From assembly GCA_023897205.1 (NCBI GenBank), contig JAHWDD010000005.1:4216001-4280000 (forward strand): 64,000 nt of DNA. The letters are read 5' to 3'. Numbering within the stretch: the first letter of the stretch is position 1; each line of letters opens with the position of its first letter. A program made the position numbers and the translations under genes. Under the pieces are notes generated by a model, which saw nothing but the letters and a program-made list of their open reading frames with translations, did not search any database and was not told the DNA's origin. The stretch comes from Exophiala sp. HKRS030. Lineage: Eukaryota; Ascomycota; Eurotiomycetes; Chaetothyriales; Herpotrichiellaceae. This document shows, piece by piece, positions 49,554 to 61,163 of the stretch.

Positions 49554-51815
49554 GAGGGAGGAATCTGAGTCTAGTAAGTTAGCATCAAAGTCAATCAGGA
49601 GGCAGGAGGCACAAATAACTTCTCCGTAGAGTCTGGACATACGAGATCTCGATCCAACTTGGTGAGAACGGATGCTTCTTCCGAACGTACCAACTGCGCC
49701 TCGACCTGACCTCGACCTCCGTATTCGCTACACAGTGCACGACGCTGGCACCGAGCTGGCACCTAGCTAGCACCTAGCTAGTACTTGGTAGCTAAGGGTC
49801 ACAGTCCAGTCACTGAGATCTGAGGTACCAGGTACTCGGATACCCCTCCACACTACCTAGAAACTACCTACCTAGGTATATACTGAGTGTGTTTCCAAGT
49901 ACCTTGATTGTACCATATACCCCGTACACGACAGAGTCTAGACTCGAACATCTCACAGGCGAGGTGTTACAGATTTGGTTCATCTTTGATGGCTCGGCCC
50001 TCTCCCTCTCCCTCTCCCTCTGAGATTCCCACGATATCTCATACCTCCTACGTCCTACCTCCTACCAGACACCAGACACCAGACACCTGACACCTGATAC
50101 TGTGCACAGCATTCAATCCCATCTCGATCCAGCCCATCCCATCACCCACACCAAGTTGCCTCGTGCCACTACCGAGTACCTCTCTTCTGGTGGGTGTTTT
50201 ACTCCCCATGGCGTAACTAATGTAATAAGACCACCTGTACCACCCACTCCTAATCTCAAACCTCCTTTGCCTCTACCAAGAACACCGAGCACCGAACACC
50301 GAGCACAGTGCATAGTGCACTTGTCACGTTGCCCGGTCAAGTCAGTCACTGAACGCTTTCTGCTCTCGTAGGAGTTCTTCTCCGTAACCTCGACTCGCGA
50401 ATGAGGAATCTGGGATCCGGCAGATGCCATCTGAAATCGCAACATCCTGGTTAAGCGAGGCGCCTCATCCGCCTCCTACTCAAACTCTGTGTTTAGTGCC
50501 CACAAGCCCACAGCCTACAGCCCACAGCCCGACAGCCCACAGTGCCCAGCAGATGCCCAGCACGTCCCTAGCCTCCACTAACCACTGTCTTCGATATTCC
50601 CTCCTGATTACCGAGTAATAATTATTATTGCCACCACTTCTCTCCCCCTCATCGCTCCCCTACGCTCCCCTTCCGCATCCCCCGGGGGGAAGAGGACGCG
50701 TATTTCCCAATACCGCCGCCAAAGCTGGTTCAAGATCCAGGCACCATGCCGCCCGTTAAGTCCTCCCCGATCGCCCCATAGCCTCTGGGCTGTTAGGCTG
50801 TAACCTGCATCTCCAACAATATTGACCCGTGCCCGTGCGAACGCCAGGTCATTGCTTTCCTTTTGTCTTGTACGAGGTATGTAATTAATTCTCTCTGTCA
50901 GCGACTCCAAAATTACAACATCTCCTGATCTTTTCGCATTTCCACAGACCAAGATGCCTACCTATTTACAAGGATTCACATCTGACCAATCCAATCGCTT
51001 ACTCAACATTCCTGTTCTGTCAATCGTTTGATTCAATCCTCAATCTTCAATCCTCAGGACTCAATACTCAATTGCCAAAAGGCTCAAGGCCAAATCCATA
51101 ACAGGATCCACGCTCTGTTCTGAGACTCACCATACGGAGCCCGAGGGAATAGGTATGCTCTGGCACATCTGACCTGAGACTAGTTACCCAGTCGTCACCT
51201 TTACGTATTGTACATACCTTTCACGTTTCATCCACACGATTCCGTCGTAAGCTTGTGACTTGACTGCACCCCACAGGCCGCCCACAGCTACCCACGGCTG
51301 CGCTTGCACCTAAGCGATGCAGAGATGCTACACGCAAAAGGGATACACTCCGTACTCGGTACATAGACATTCACTACAAAACTGGGCATCGAGACGGGCA
51401 CAATATCTGTGCGTCAAGCGAATCTCTCTACAGTGGACACTTTGACATTCCCATCTCACGCCATCGTCGCCATCATTACCACCGAAGTCACGGGCTTCTT
51501 CAAGGTTCAAGCGACCGCGACCACATACTGTACCTACCAGGGGTCAACTGTCAGTGGGTAGCGGTCATTTTTTCACACGTGGATCATGACTTTATCGAGA
51601 TCTCGTGTCCCCCGTCCCCCCCCGTCCACCGAATCGGTTCCACACTGCACAAAAAGTAAGATCTGACAGCCAGCGAATCACACTTTTCAGATCTCCATCG
51701 CCCTTCCAATATAAAGCATATCGCTTTGCGATCGAGCCATGGCCCATCACGGCCCATCTCAATCCATCGGGGCCATCTGCCTTTTTTTTCCCACCTTATT
51801 CAAGATTTTGATCCG

Positions 51816-51863
51816 AGATTTCCAGATTTCCAGATTTCCAGATTTCCAGATTTGCAGATTTCC
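51816..51863. repeat. Tandem octamer AGATTTCC, six copies
   Basis: Six contiguous copies, five perfect and one with AGATTTGC. It lies in gene-free DNA. Confidence 0.9.
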
Positions 51864-54800
51864 AGCCACATGCGAAAATCTCACCCTCGCTTAGCCTGAC
51901 TTTGATGAATCATCTGTCAAAGAGTCAAAAAAGACTCAATAATACCTTGGACGCATCGACTTGGGGCGGGCCCACCACTCCGTATTGCCCATTGAAAACA
52001 ATCTCGCGTTGTCCCGAGAACATTGCGCCCAGCCAACATGTTGGCTCTCGTGACTCGACTCTACAGATTGAGACGAGACGAAGTGGCCCGTCATGTGTCC
52101 ATGACTCCATGACTTAATCGATACTTTGTCCTCGTGCTTGTCGCCACTTGGAAATTTGCTCGTTTTGTGTCAAGAATCAGGGTTCACCTTGACGGCTGAG
52201 CCTTTCATGCGGCTCCGCACGTCATATTCCGGAGGTGTTTGACCGGGTGTACGTAACCAATCACCCAATCTAGCTGCCCTCAAGGCCATCGTGGACAGCG
52301 TGACCATTCGCTAACTGAGAACAGGGTGGGACATACAGTACCTGTGCGAACTCTTGCGAACCACTTCCGCGACCAGTCTGTGCGTAGTTGTGTTATGACC
52401 ATCACCCACAAAAGTAAGTATGTATCGAATCCATTTGTAGATAGATTACCAAGTCAAAGATGCCTCACGCCAGTCTCGGAAGTCAATCTAATCAGCTCAC
52501 CGTGAGATCTGTGGCGACAGGAAAATGAAGCAAGGCCCTCGCTTGAGTTTAGCTATCTCCTTTGCGTCGATCAACTTAGCTCGGAACTTTGAGAAAGAGA
52601 TGGTATTTACGAAACCGCTCCGTTCGAACCACTTTGGTGCAAGATCGATCTGCGCGCCGTACAAGGTTTTGGCACAGAAGTGCATGTCATTAACACTTGT
52701 CGCTGAGATTTGATCAATACCGTTCAAGCGACGGACGACTTACCATACCTGTCTGACAACTTGACAAGTCACAAGTCACAAGACCTTCGGCATCTTGCCA
52801 ACGAGAGGCGGCAATGCTTCGAGTCGGTTTCCTCGATTCGAGGTTGGAATTGAACAAGTGAACGGGGTTGTGATGTTAGTTACTTAGTTAGTTATTTGGT
52901 TAGTCTGCTGGGGCCTCTTTCGAGAACTTGCCCCGTCTTACGAAAAGCAATCGATTGTGAATACTCCAAGTCGATGCTCGCCAAGGCAAGAATAGATCAA
53001 TCCTGAAGGAGTGCCTGAAGAAGAAGATGAAGAAGAACAAGCAGGATGTCGTTAGCGTACCAGCTCGCTAACGACGGACTGCCGACTGGGGCCTAATACG
53101 CGTAGCCGTCCCCTGAGGTGTATGAAACCCATGTAGCGTCCTTCAGGAAGCGAACAAAGAACAAAGACTCGTAACCCACGTTCGCTCACCCTTGTATTGG
53201 CATTGCAAGACGGCGACGTTTTCTCGCCTCCATATTTACAGGACATTCCTGTCATAAATCTTCAGTGACAGCTACTGTATGTTGAAAGCTCGGACCCTCC
53301 GCCACATCGGGCACGTGGAATGGTGGACACGAGATGCAGCAGCAGCAAGCTAGCAAGCAAGCAAGCAAGCAGGCTGGCAGGCAGGCAAGCATGTCATGGC
53401 AACCGATCATGTCAGACTCTAAAACGGAGAAGCTCGTGTATCCAAGGTACTAAAATCAATATGTGTTCCAATTGACATTGACAATGAACGAACCATGTCT
53501 CGAGACTTGACCAACCCATGGCCATCATTGCGGTTGCAGTGTGGCCCATGAGCAATGGGAAACTCCAACCATGGGAACCCTGGTCCCCCTGGCAGACTTG
53601 AAAGCCTGAAGTTAGAAGTGGAGGTGGTGGTGGGTGTTCGCGAAAAACGGAGTAAGTTCCAAGCCGAGTCCCTGTTACAACGGTTGAACGCCACCGACAC
53701 GTGGGAACCAAACGAAATCTCGATTGGAAGACTTTCTTGGCCAACTCGGTTCCGTCGTGCGTGCCTCGTTTTCGGCCGCGTACTCGGCGTGGGCGCTCCA
53801 TGCTCGAGAAGTCGGTACATTGTGAAGCAACTCCTGGGTTCCTTTTGCTCTGTTTCCATTTGGAGGAGTGGTCCGATGAGGTCCACCAAAGGAGAAATTC
53901 AAAAGATCTTGAATAGAAAACTCAAGCTCATTGTGGGAAAGGGAGTCAATGTGCATTTTGACCGAAGCGGCCTATCACAGGATCATGCACTGTCTGCACT
54001 GACTTTAACTCTGTAAGCGAGGCGACGATGGAGCGATTTGGGAATTTGGGGTTTCTGAGATTGTGCGATCAGCCAGTGACGTTAGTTAGCGCTAGTGCCA
54101 CACTAGGCACCACTAGCGCTTGGCGTCCCGCAAGCACCAGCAGCTGCAGCAGCATGCCCATGTCCAGAGTCCAGGATTAGGGCCCAGGGTCGACTTTCGA
54201 GGTAGCCTGGCACCTGGCGATGGCCCAGCGGGCATTGGGGTTGGGCACTCTTGGTCACCCTTGGTCACCCTTGTGCCTAATGTCCTGACTCCTAGGCCCT
54301 CGGCCCTTGAAAGCCGCCCTGCAGCAAAACAGCCAACGCCCGAATTGATCCGGCTAACCTCAGTGCCCAGTTACAGTACTCAGTTTGTAGGTTCCAAGTT
54401 CCAAGTTCTTATCCCTAGTCCTTGGGGCCTTGACTCGATCAAACGCATCGCATCGCCGATCAACGATCTCCTGCATCCTTTAGCGCAGTGCAGGGTCCAG
54501 CTAACTTTATACGGAGTACGGAGTACGGACTAGGTATCTAGGTAAGTGATCTGGGATCGTGTCGCCAAGCATTATGACACGGAGTAGCTGGTGGTGCTGG
54601 TACCTCCTCGATGCCGAGTAATGGGTAACGATCTTAGGTAGTAGCACTGTGGTAGGTACCTAAGGACCTATTCTGGAACCAGCGTATCTGACCAACGCTT
54701 GGAGCATCTGCCCGTGCCTTTGCCCTCGGAAGTCCGGAACTCCGTGCCTTGAGGGCCAGGCTGCCGCTGTGCTTGCTTCCTCAGCCTGCTCTTTCCCTGC

Positions 54801-57745
54801 TTCCCTCCTTCCTCCGGAGTCGAGCGTTCTGAGTGTCGGAGTGTCTGAGTGTGCAGGTGCGACTGCTTTGGCTCCTGCTTTGGCTCCTTCCTTCAGAGGA
54901 CAGGACGCGTATTCCTGCCTCGTATTCCCCAGGTCAAGGTCGAGTTTCAACCACCACCCACCAGCATCCACCTCGCTACCAGGCACAACCAAGTGCTTCA
55001 CACACTTGTACATCCTCATCCCTATCACGGCCGCACATGCACAAATATCTCGCCCTTGTTGTCGCACAAACACCTCGCTTATGCTTCAGACAGCCACAGG
55101 AGATTGACACTATTTTGCTCAAGCGCCTGGGTTGTGGTGGCCTTATCCTGCACCTGTCCACAACATCCCCGCGTTGAGACCCTTCTTGCCGCGACCCACC
55201 ACGTTCGAGCCTCAACGCTCGTACAGGGCTTTTGCATCATTCCAGAGCCCGAAATCCCAAAGGGCTTGTCGCTCGGATTGCGGGCAGCCCGCATTGAGTC
55301 GTGACTCTCAACCACAGGTGAGATGTGTTGCAAGTTGCAAGTCGTACCAGATGATCAATGTCCTATCCTGGGCCATGAATTTCCAGGTCATCCTGGTCCA
55401 CAGCCTGCTTCGGCCTGCTGAAGACCGCTCCTGATTCCCGAGGGCCGAGTGATGACTTCTGATGGTTATTACCGCGGACAAAAGGTCATCTCCTGCTTTG
55501 GCTCGACCGCTCACTGGCCAGACCCTGATGTCGATCCTATGTCGTAGGGATGCTGTACTCCGCCTGCGTTACAGTCCAGACGACCCCTTTTCCTCGACGT
55601 GACCTCAGGCGAGGCTGAATCTCATCACGCGTCGCTGACTCGTACGACTCACCTTGACATCTGTTCACAACTGGATCTCTCCTCGATGTCCAGACGCCGT
55701 TAGGCCCCTGGTGCAAGATTTGAGTCGATCACCAGATCCATCACTTGCGCTGTCGCTTCAGGTTTTCGTTTGATCAGGCAATGATCAAGCCCGCACATCA
55801 TTACTCCTTCAAGCTACGAAGTCATCTTCAAGTGGTCCCTAGCCACCGTGTATCCAGTTTGGTACAACCGGCCGACTGGCTGTATGGCCAGTTTCCGAAT
55901 CGTTTGACTCTCCTAATCGTATACATCCATTAATACTTCCAGGCTCGCGAAATCCTCAAGATGTTAGTGGCCACAATGGCTAGCATGGCTAGCATGGTCG
56001 GTTGAATGCGCCTTGCGGTCCAAGGATTCTCAATTCCATGCTAGCAAACTAACCATCCAGCTCTGTCGAATCGTATTATCAAACTCGAGTCATGGCTTGC
56101 TGCAAAGGGACATTGTACCGTGGTCACATGGACAACAACTTGTCCCAAACATGGTGTCAATCGTGCTTATGGCAATTTACGCCGGCATTGACTGGCCCAT
56201 CTAGGCTTCCAGGTCACCTGAGGTCACACAAAAGTCCACACTCCGAGGCCCACCATCCAGTGGTTGACAAACAATTGAAAACCGGGCTGCACAAGAGCGC
56301 CGCACCGGACAAACGACAGCGTCAAATCTCCCACAACAAGCGGACACAAGTCCGATTCTTTGTTGCACAGTGGTACAATGTACAACTTTTGCTAAATCGT
56401 CCGATCTCGCGAGTCTATTTTGGCAACCTGAGTGACTGCTGTGCGCACATCCCCCTTTTGTATCTCTGTTTTCAGAACGTTACGGGCCGAATACGAATCC
56501 ACCACAGGCAAAAGATACCCTCTGTGCCCTTCTGAGCCGCACAACCGCATTCCTTGGCTCCCTTAGTATATGATTGTGTTCCCCTGCCGCTGCTGAATAC
56601 CGATCGTCCCAGAACCTGTTTCGACGTGCATATGACAGCGGCTTTTACCCGCTCTTGACCACCAAAGCTGGCCACAACTCGATTTATCAACCATGCCTTC
56701 ACATTGTTCCATTCTGCCACAAGCCACAAACCACACGACGAGTCTGTGGTACGACGCAATTTGCCAATCTTTCTTCAATTCGACCGCAGCACTGTGACTG
56801 TCGTGGTGGTTTCACAACGTGCAGTAAGTAGTGCTTCCTCTATCGACATTCGTGCGCATGCCTATCTGAGTCAGTCAAAAGACCCGGAATGAGTCAAGTC
56901 TGCAGGGTTCCGTGGACAACTGGCAGTCTCAACGAGGCGGCCGCTGTTTAATGTGATTCTTCAGTCCTCCAGAGACACGATGTCGCTAATTGAACCGGTC
57001 CATTTTGAACGCGACACGTTGTGCAATCTCAATTCCATGGCCGCACAAAGGTTTGCTCGATAGATTCCAGAGCGGAGAAGTACTTGCACAACTGCTGTCA
57101 TAATGCGGTGTGCCTCGTTCCCGAGTCACAGCATCTTGGTACCACGCCGGTGAAACCCGCAACATGTGGTTTTGCGATCTCCTGTGTATGGGTGTTATCT
57201 GCCTGTGATCTCCATGTTAGCAACACATTTGTTTTCCTGTTTGACTAAGGAAATCGAGGCCTTGTATATAGTTCGATTTACAACAGTCGAGTTTTGTTCG
57301 CCATCCTTCTTCTGTTGAAGGTTTCCACTGATTCCTGAAGTCCATCGACAGCAACACAGAAAACCAAATGTACGGCATCGAGCATGCTCTTCGGATATAA
57401 TGAGGGTCAAACTCACACAGCGAGAGATCAAGTCAACCTAATCTTATCCGTAGCCATCGTTCCCGTTCCTCGATCACGGTTTCCGCTGACAGAGAATTCC
57501 ACAGAATCAAAACTTAACTCACATCTATTCATTCAGGCAAGCGATGTTGCAACTCGTGCCACATAGAACGTATATATTTTGCAACCTCGATATGAAAGGC
57601 AAGGCAGTCTTGTCATCCAATCAGGTCCGACATGATGTTTGTCAATTCTCGTATTTTCCCCAGCTCGGTTTACCCCAACCTAAACGCCTAGCTGCATAAC
57701 TAAACTAGATCAAAGTGTCATATAATCATTCGAATGTTCAGGCAT

Positions 57746-58167
57746 TCATTGTTTCGGTGGAGGTGGTGGTTTGTGTCCAGTCTTTAATTCATGCCAGAAT
57801 AGTTGTAGGAGTTGTTTCAATCCACGATTTGCATCATGCTCGGCTGCGTTGATTAAACCAAATCAGCTTTCGTTCAACATTTGTCGGCTCGGACAAGCAA
57901 AATATTCAGTCCTCTTGCAATCAAGCCCACTATTACGCAACAAGAATGTAACGTACGCTCGACATGTGTGCCACCATAGTGTTCGGGCGGCTTTCCGTGC
58001 TGTAGTTCATGGACCTTTCGGTGCACACGTTGTACTCCTCGATGGAATGAAGGGCTTCTCAACAACTTCGACCATGTCAGAGACTGGAGGCTAGAGGAAT
58101 ATTTGGAGGAAAGAGGGTAAGACCGTTTCTACTAGGCGTTTCTACTCACAGTCAGCAAAGGAAACAT
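57746..58167 (-). CDS. Small protein resembling mitochondrial Mrx7 (MIOREX component 7)
   Basis: Found by splicing only; the exons are 58150-58167, 57957-58083 and 57746-57843, with introns GTGAGT...CCAG and GTACGT...GCAG. They join in phase to 80 codons plus TGA. The protein starts MFPLLTSLTWSKLLRSPSFH, continues RGVQRVHRKVHELQHGKPPE and HYGGTHVEPEHDANRGLKQL, and ends FWHELKTGHKPPPPPKQ. The block LLRSPSFHRGVxRVHRKV matches my memory of the fungal Mrx7 family, short proteins that copurify with the mitochondrial ribosome-associated expressosome. The basic, amphipathic N-terminus would suit mitochondrial targeting. Exon 1 has only six codons and is the least certain part; CTAG nine bases upstream is an alternative acceptor but leads to a stop. 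Divergent from the phosphatase gene. Confidence 0.65.
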
Positions 58168-58894
58168 CCATACTGGATCAATTCTGGCGGACCTCTATCA
58201 CCCACAACCACGACATTTTGATGGATGGTTGATTGTGTTCTCAAAGAATCCCAGACGCTCCCGCTTCGACGGTTTGGGAAAATACGCATGCGACGGGGTC
58301 CTCAGGCATTCGAATTATGAAGCGTGCAGGTGAAGGAAGACGGGTTATACGTCGATTGCGGTGGTATGGAGGCGTCTGAGATGTTGACTCTGTATGGAGA
58401 GGCAAATGGCGCTGATCAAGCAGAATCATCACTTCTGAAATGCTATTGGTTGAAATCCTCCCGAATGGCCTGTCGACGATAATGACGACCAAATTACGGG
58501 ACTTCCAGTACAGAATGCTGTATCACATTGGTCTTTACAAGATCTTTTCGTTACAATGTATTCGTCCTGCAAGATGATATCAGCACCATTCATCAGGTAG
58601 CCATTTGCTGTCCGAGACGTCGTTCCTGGTCCAAGCCTCACGAAAATATATCCCGTATCTTTAATTGGAAGATTCACTATCGCTTGTCCTAGACAAACTC
58701 TACCATCTGCAAGGCTGTCTGCCAATAATCGTCATCGCTTGATCAATTTTCTGGCGGTAACCACAACAGATCCGGTGATCAGCTGAAGGCACAGTGCGGA
58801 CCTCTGGAAAGCAGGTTCCAATCGACAAGAGAACTCTCAATCATCAATCGTCCAGACTGTCTGCGTAAGGCAACCATAATCAACTAAAGGGCTC
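58168..58894. other. Divergent intergenic region, unassigned minus-strand frames
   Basis: This should hold promoters of the Mrx7-like and phosphatase genes, and possibly a first exon of the latter. Minus-strand open frames at 58429-58725 and 58241-58492 have balanced composition but no recognised domain and no ATG-based start for the first, so I do not call them. Confidence 0.4.
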
Positions 58895-61163
58895 GTGAGT
58901 GAAGAGGAGAAACACCCTCCCGACATCCGACTGGGCAATCAAGGGGAAGCAGCAACCTCACATCAGCTCGTTGTGTCTCGTTTGTTATTGTTGCTCCCAC
59001 AAGCTTGCTGGGGTCGTCGGCGCTATCTCGACCAGAAATTTCTCTTCAAGGTCTTGGACCTCTCTCGCAACCGTTATTTTCTGCACGCCAAAGTCACAAC
59101 GACCGTTTCAAAGTTTTTCACTGACAAACACGGCGCCGCGCCTCAAGACTCAACGTCTGAGGAATCAAGCTCTTCCAACGCGCCACAGGCACGCACTTCT
59201 TTCTTTCATAGACTTCATCTCCACACGCCGACGAAGAGGTCAAAAACCGTTCCCAACCTGACAATCCGCCCAACATCCGCTTCCGGGTCAACATCATCCT
59301 CCTCTCGTTTCTTTTCATCCGGACCCAAGAGCCGACCAGGCTCCATCAACTCCGATGACGCAAATATCAACGACATAACTCACCGCATGCCTCAAGTGAT
59401 GCAGCTCGGCACTTCCTCTACGCCATCTGTCAAGAGACAGCGGTCTCAAGAGTCCACTGTAGGAACATCCGAGGCTGCTTCGTCAGTTGGAACACCATCA
59501 GTGGACACGTTCGGGGAGCAAGATACCACGCCCCAGAAGATGACCGTCAGGATTCCTCCGTATCTCAGCAAAAGTCGCTCGGGTAAGTGGCCGCTCTCTC
59601 ATTTGTCTTAGTACGGGGACGACTGTTTTGGGGTGAAAGGCTAAGCTCTTTACAGACATCTCTGCTTGCTTTCAAGATCTGGAATGGAAACAACGCTCTC
59701 GTCTGGCTCATGCGCTTCAGAATCCAGAATCATCTCCCTATCGTATAAGTCGGACTCCGATTACCATAGGACGCAACCGATACGCCAATGTACAACCATG
59801 GGATGAATCGAGAGTGAGGCTGAAGAAACCGATCGATGGTTCCGACTATGTCAATGCATCTCCAATAACCTTATACAGCCGTAACCACACGTCAAAGAAC
59901 ATAGACGCCAGATCGACGCCGCTGAGCTCTGTTTCGGGTGGAACAGATATCCCTACAAAGTACATTGCAACCCAAGGTCCGAGGGAAGGACAATTCTCGC
60001 ATTTTTGGCACATGGTAATGCAGGAGACACCAGGCGATGTTGGTGTGATCGTCATGCTCACGAGGCTTTTGGAGGGCAACAAGGAGAAATGTTCTCAGTA
60101 CTATCCATCGGACATGAAAAACCCAACCCTAATCTTGGATGATAATGGCACTGGCAAGACAATCGAGGAAACTGAAGATCAGGGCAATGGTGACCCTTTC
60201 CTGGATTCCCCCATATTGAGAAAGCGTACTAATATTCGAGGAGCAGTAAATACACTGTCAGTCCAAGCAAAGAGCCGTAGTAGCTCGCGTGAGAGGCCCA
60301 CTCCGTCGCAGACCGTTACCTTGTTGTCATCCCACTACGACCCAACAATAAAATGCGAGGTTCGAGAACTAAAGCTAAGCATGGATGGCCAGAGCAAGAC
60401 CATCTACCACTACTTTTTCAACAGCTGGCCCGACTTCGGCAAACCCGAAGCAGAGGACCGTAAGGCTCTCCTCGAGCTCACCAAAGTTTCAGCATTCATG
60501 GCGAGAGACGCGCCTCGCTTTGTCCATTGCTCAGCAGGTGTAGGCCGGACTGGCACATGGATAGCGTTGGACTTTCTACTGCGCGAACTCGAAAGCGGCA
60601 GACTTCTGGAGTCATCACCATCGTCCTCAACATCATCACAATCCGGCGCACCACCAGATCCCCAAGATGCACCACTACCGACCCCGACATGGGGCCGGAG
60701 CGGCCCTGCAAAAGTGGCGACTCCAGATCCCGAGGAACAAGAAGATTTTATTGCAGAAACAGTCAACTCACTACGGGAACAACGCATGATGATGGTGATG
60801 AATGAGTTGCAATACAGTTTCATCTACGAGGTGGTGCGAGACGCGTTTATCGAGAAATATGCTGAGAAGCAGACGGGCCCCATTGTGATCGAGGTGCAGG
60901 AGCCGAGTCCAAAGATTGCCAGGACGCAATCCCCATTCCATGATCTGCACAAAGATTCACGAACAGAGCGGCTACAAAACGCCGAAGACGAATCGGCCTC
61001 GGAAGCAGAAACGGAAATCATAGATGAGGACAATAAAGTCGCAGGCGACAAGGATTCTGATGAGAATATCGTCGACCCATATTCCGCCGTAGCTCCCGAC
61101 ACGATCCGTCAAGGTATCATGAAGGAGACGCAAGATGGGGTCGAGGACAATGAAGCCACATAG
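58895..61163 (+). CDS. Protein tyrosine phosphatase, start not resolved
   Basis: Exons are 58895-59582 and 59656-61163 with a 73-base intron (GTAAGT...TACAG) splitting a codon to give SDISACFQDLEW. The catalytic signature HCSAGVGRTGT is at 60525-60557 (Cys codon 60528-60530, Arg codon 60546-60548). Other PTP landmarks are NRYANVQPWDESRV, the substrate-loop SDYVNASPI, YIATQGPREGQFSHFWHMV, KCSQYYP and WPDFG. A phosphate-removing classical PTP is clear. The pTyr-loop region carries a long insert, DDNGTGKTIEETEDQGNGDP through SRERPTPS. A Pro/Ser insert follows the active site and the C-terminal tail is acidic. The N-terminus is Ser-rich and disordered. The frame has no ATG before HRMPQVM (about 59386) and opens with GTG at 58895, so a first exon or a base is missing. 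The nearest relatives are probably the fungal Pyp1/Ptp-type regulators of stress MAP kinases (inference). Confidence 0.88.

Larger units (their letters stand above)
48001..57745. other. 9.7 kb with no convincing gene
   Basis: I found no domain, signal peptide or coherent exon set. It has GTACCTAGGTA-type words at 47995-48012 and 49855-49880, TACTCCGTA at 49023 and 49101, TACGGAGTA at 54510 and 54517, and AC/CA-rich composition at 50060-50100. AGCA-rich simple sequence covers 53338-53391. Open frames at 53419-53889 (-), 53555-54016 (+), 54769-55304 (+) and 56092-56535 (+) overlap in several frames and strands and none resembles a known protein. Given the tiny spliced gene just to the right, other small multi-exon genes could be hidden here. 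Confidence 0.4.

Noticed and set aside
54769..55304. Several overlapping frames in all three plus-strand phases
   Set aside because: Low-complexity Ser/Pro/His peptides; no frame is favoured over the others.
58241..58725. Minus-strand frames between the Mrx7-like and phosphatase genes
   Set aside because: Composition is protein-like, but there is no ATG-based start for the longer frame, no domain, and no splice pair linking the two.
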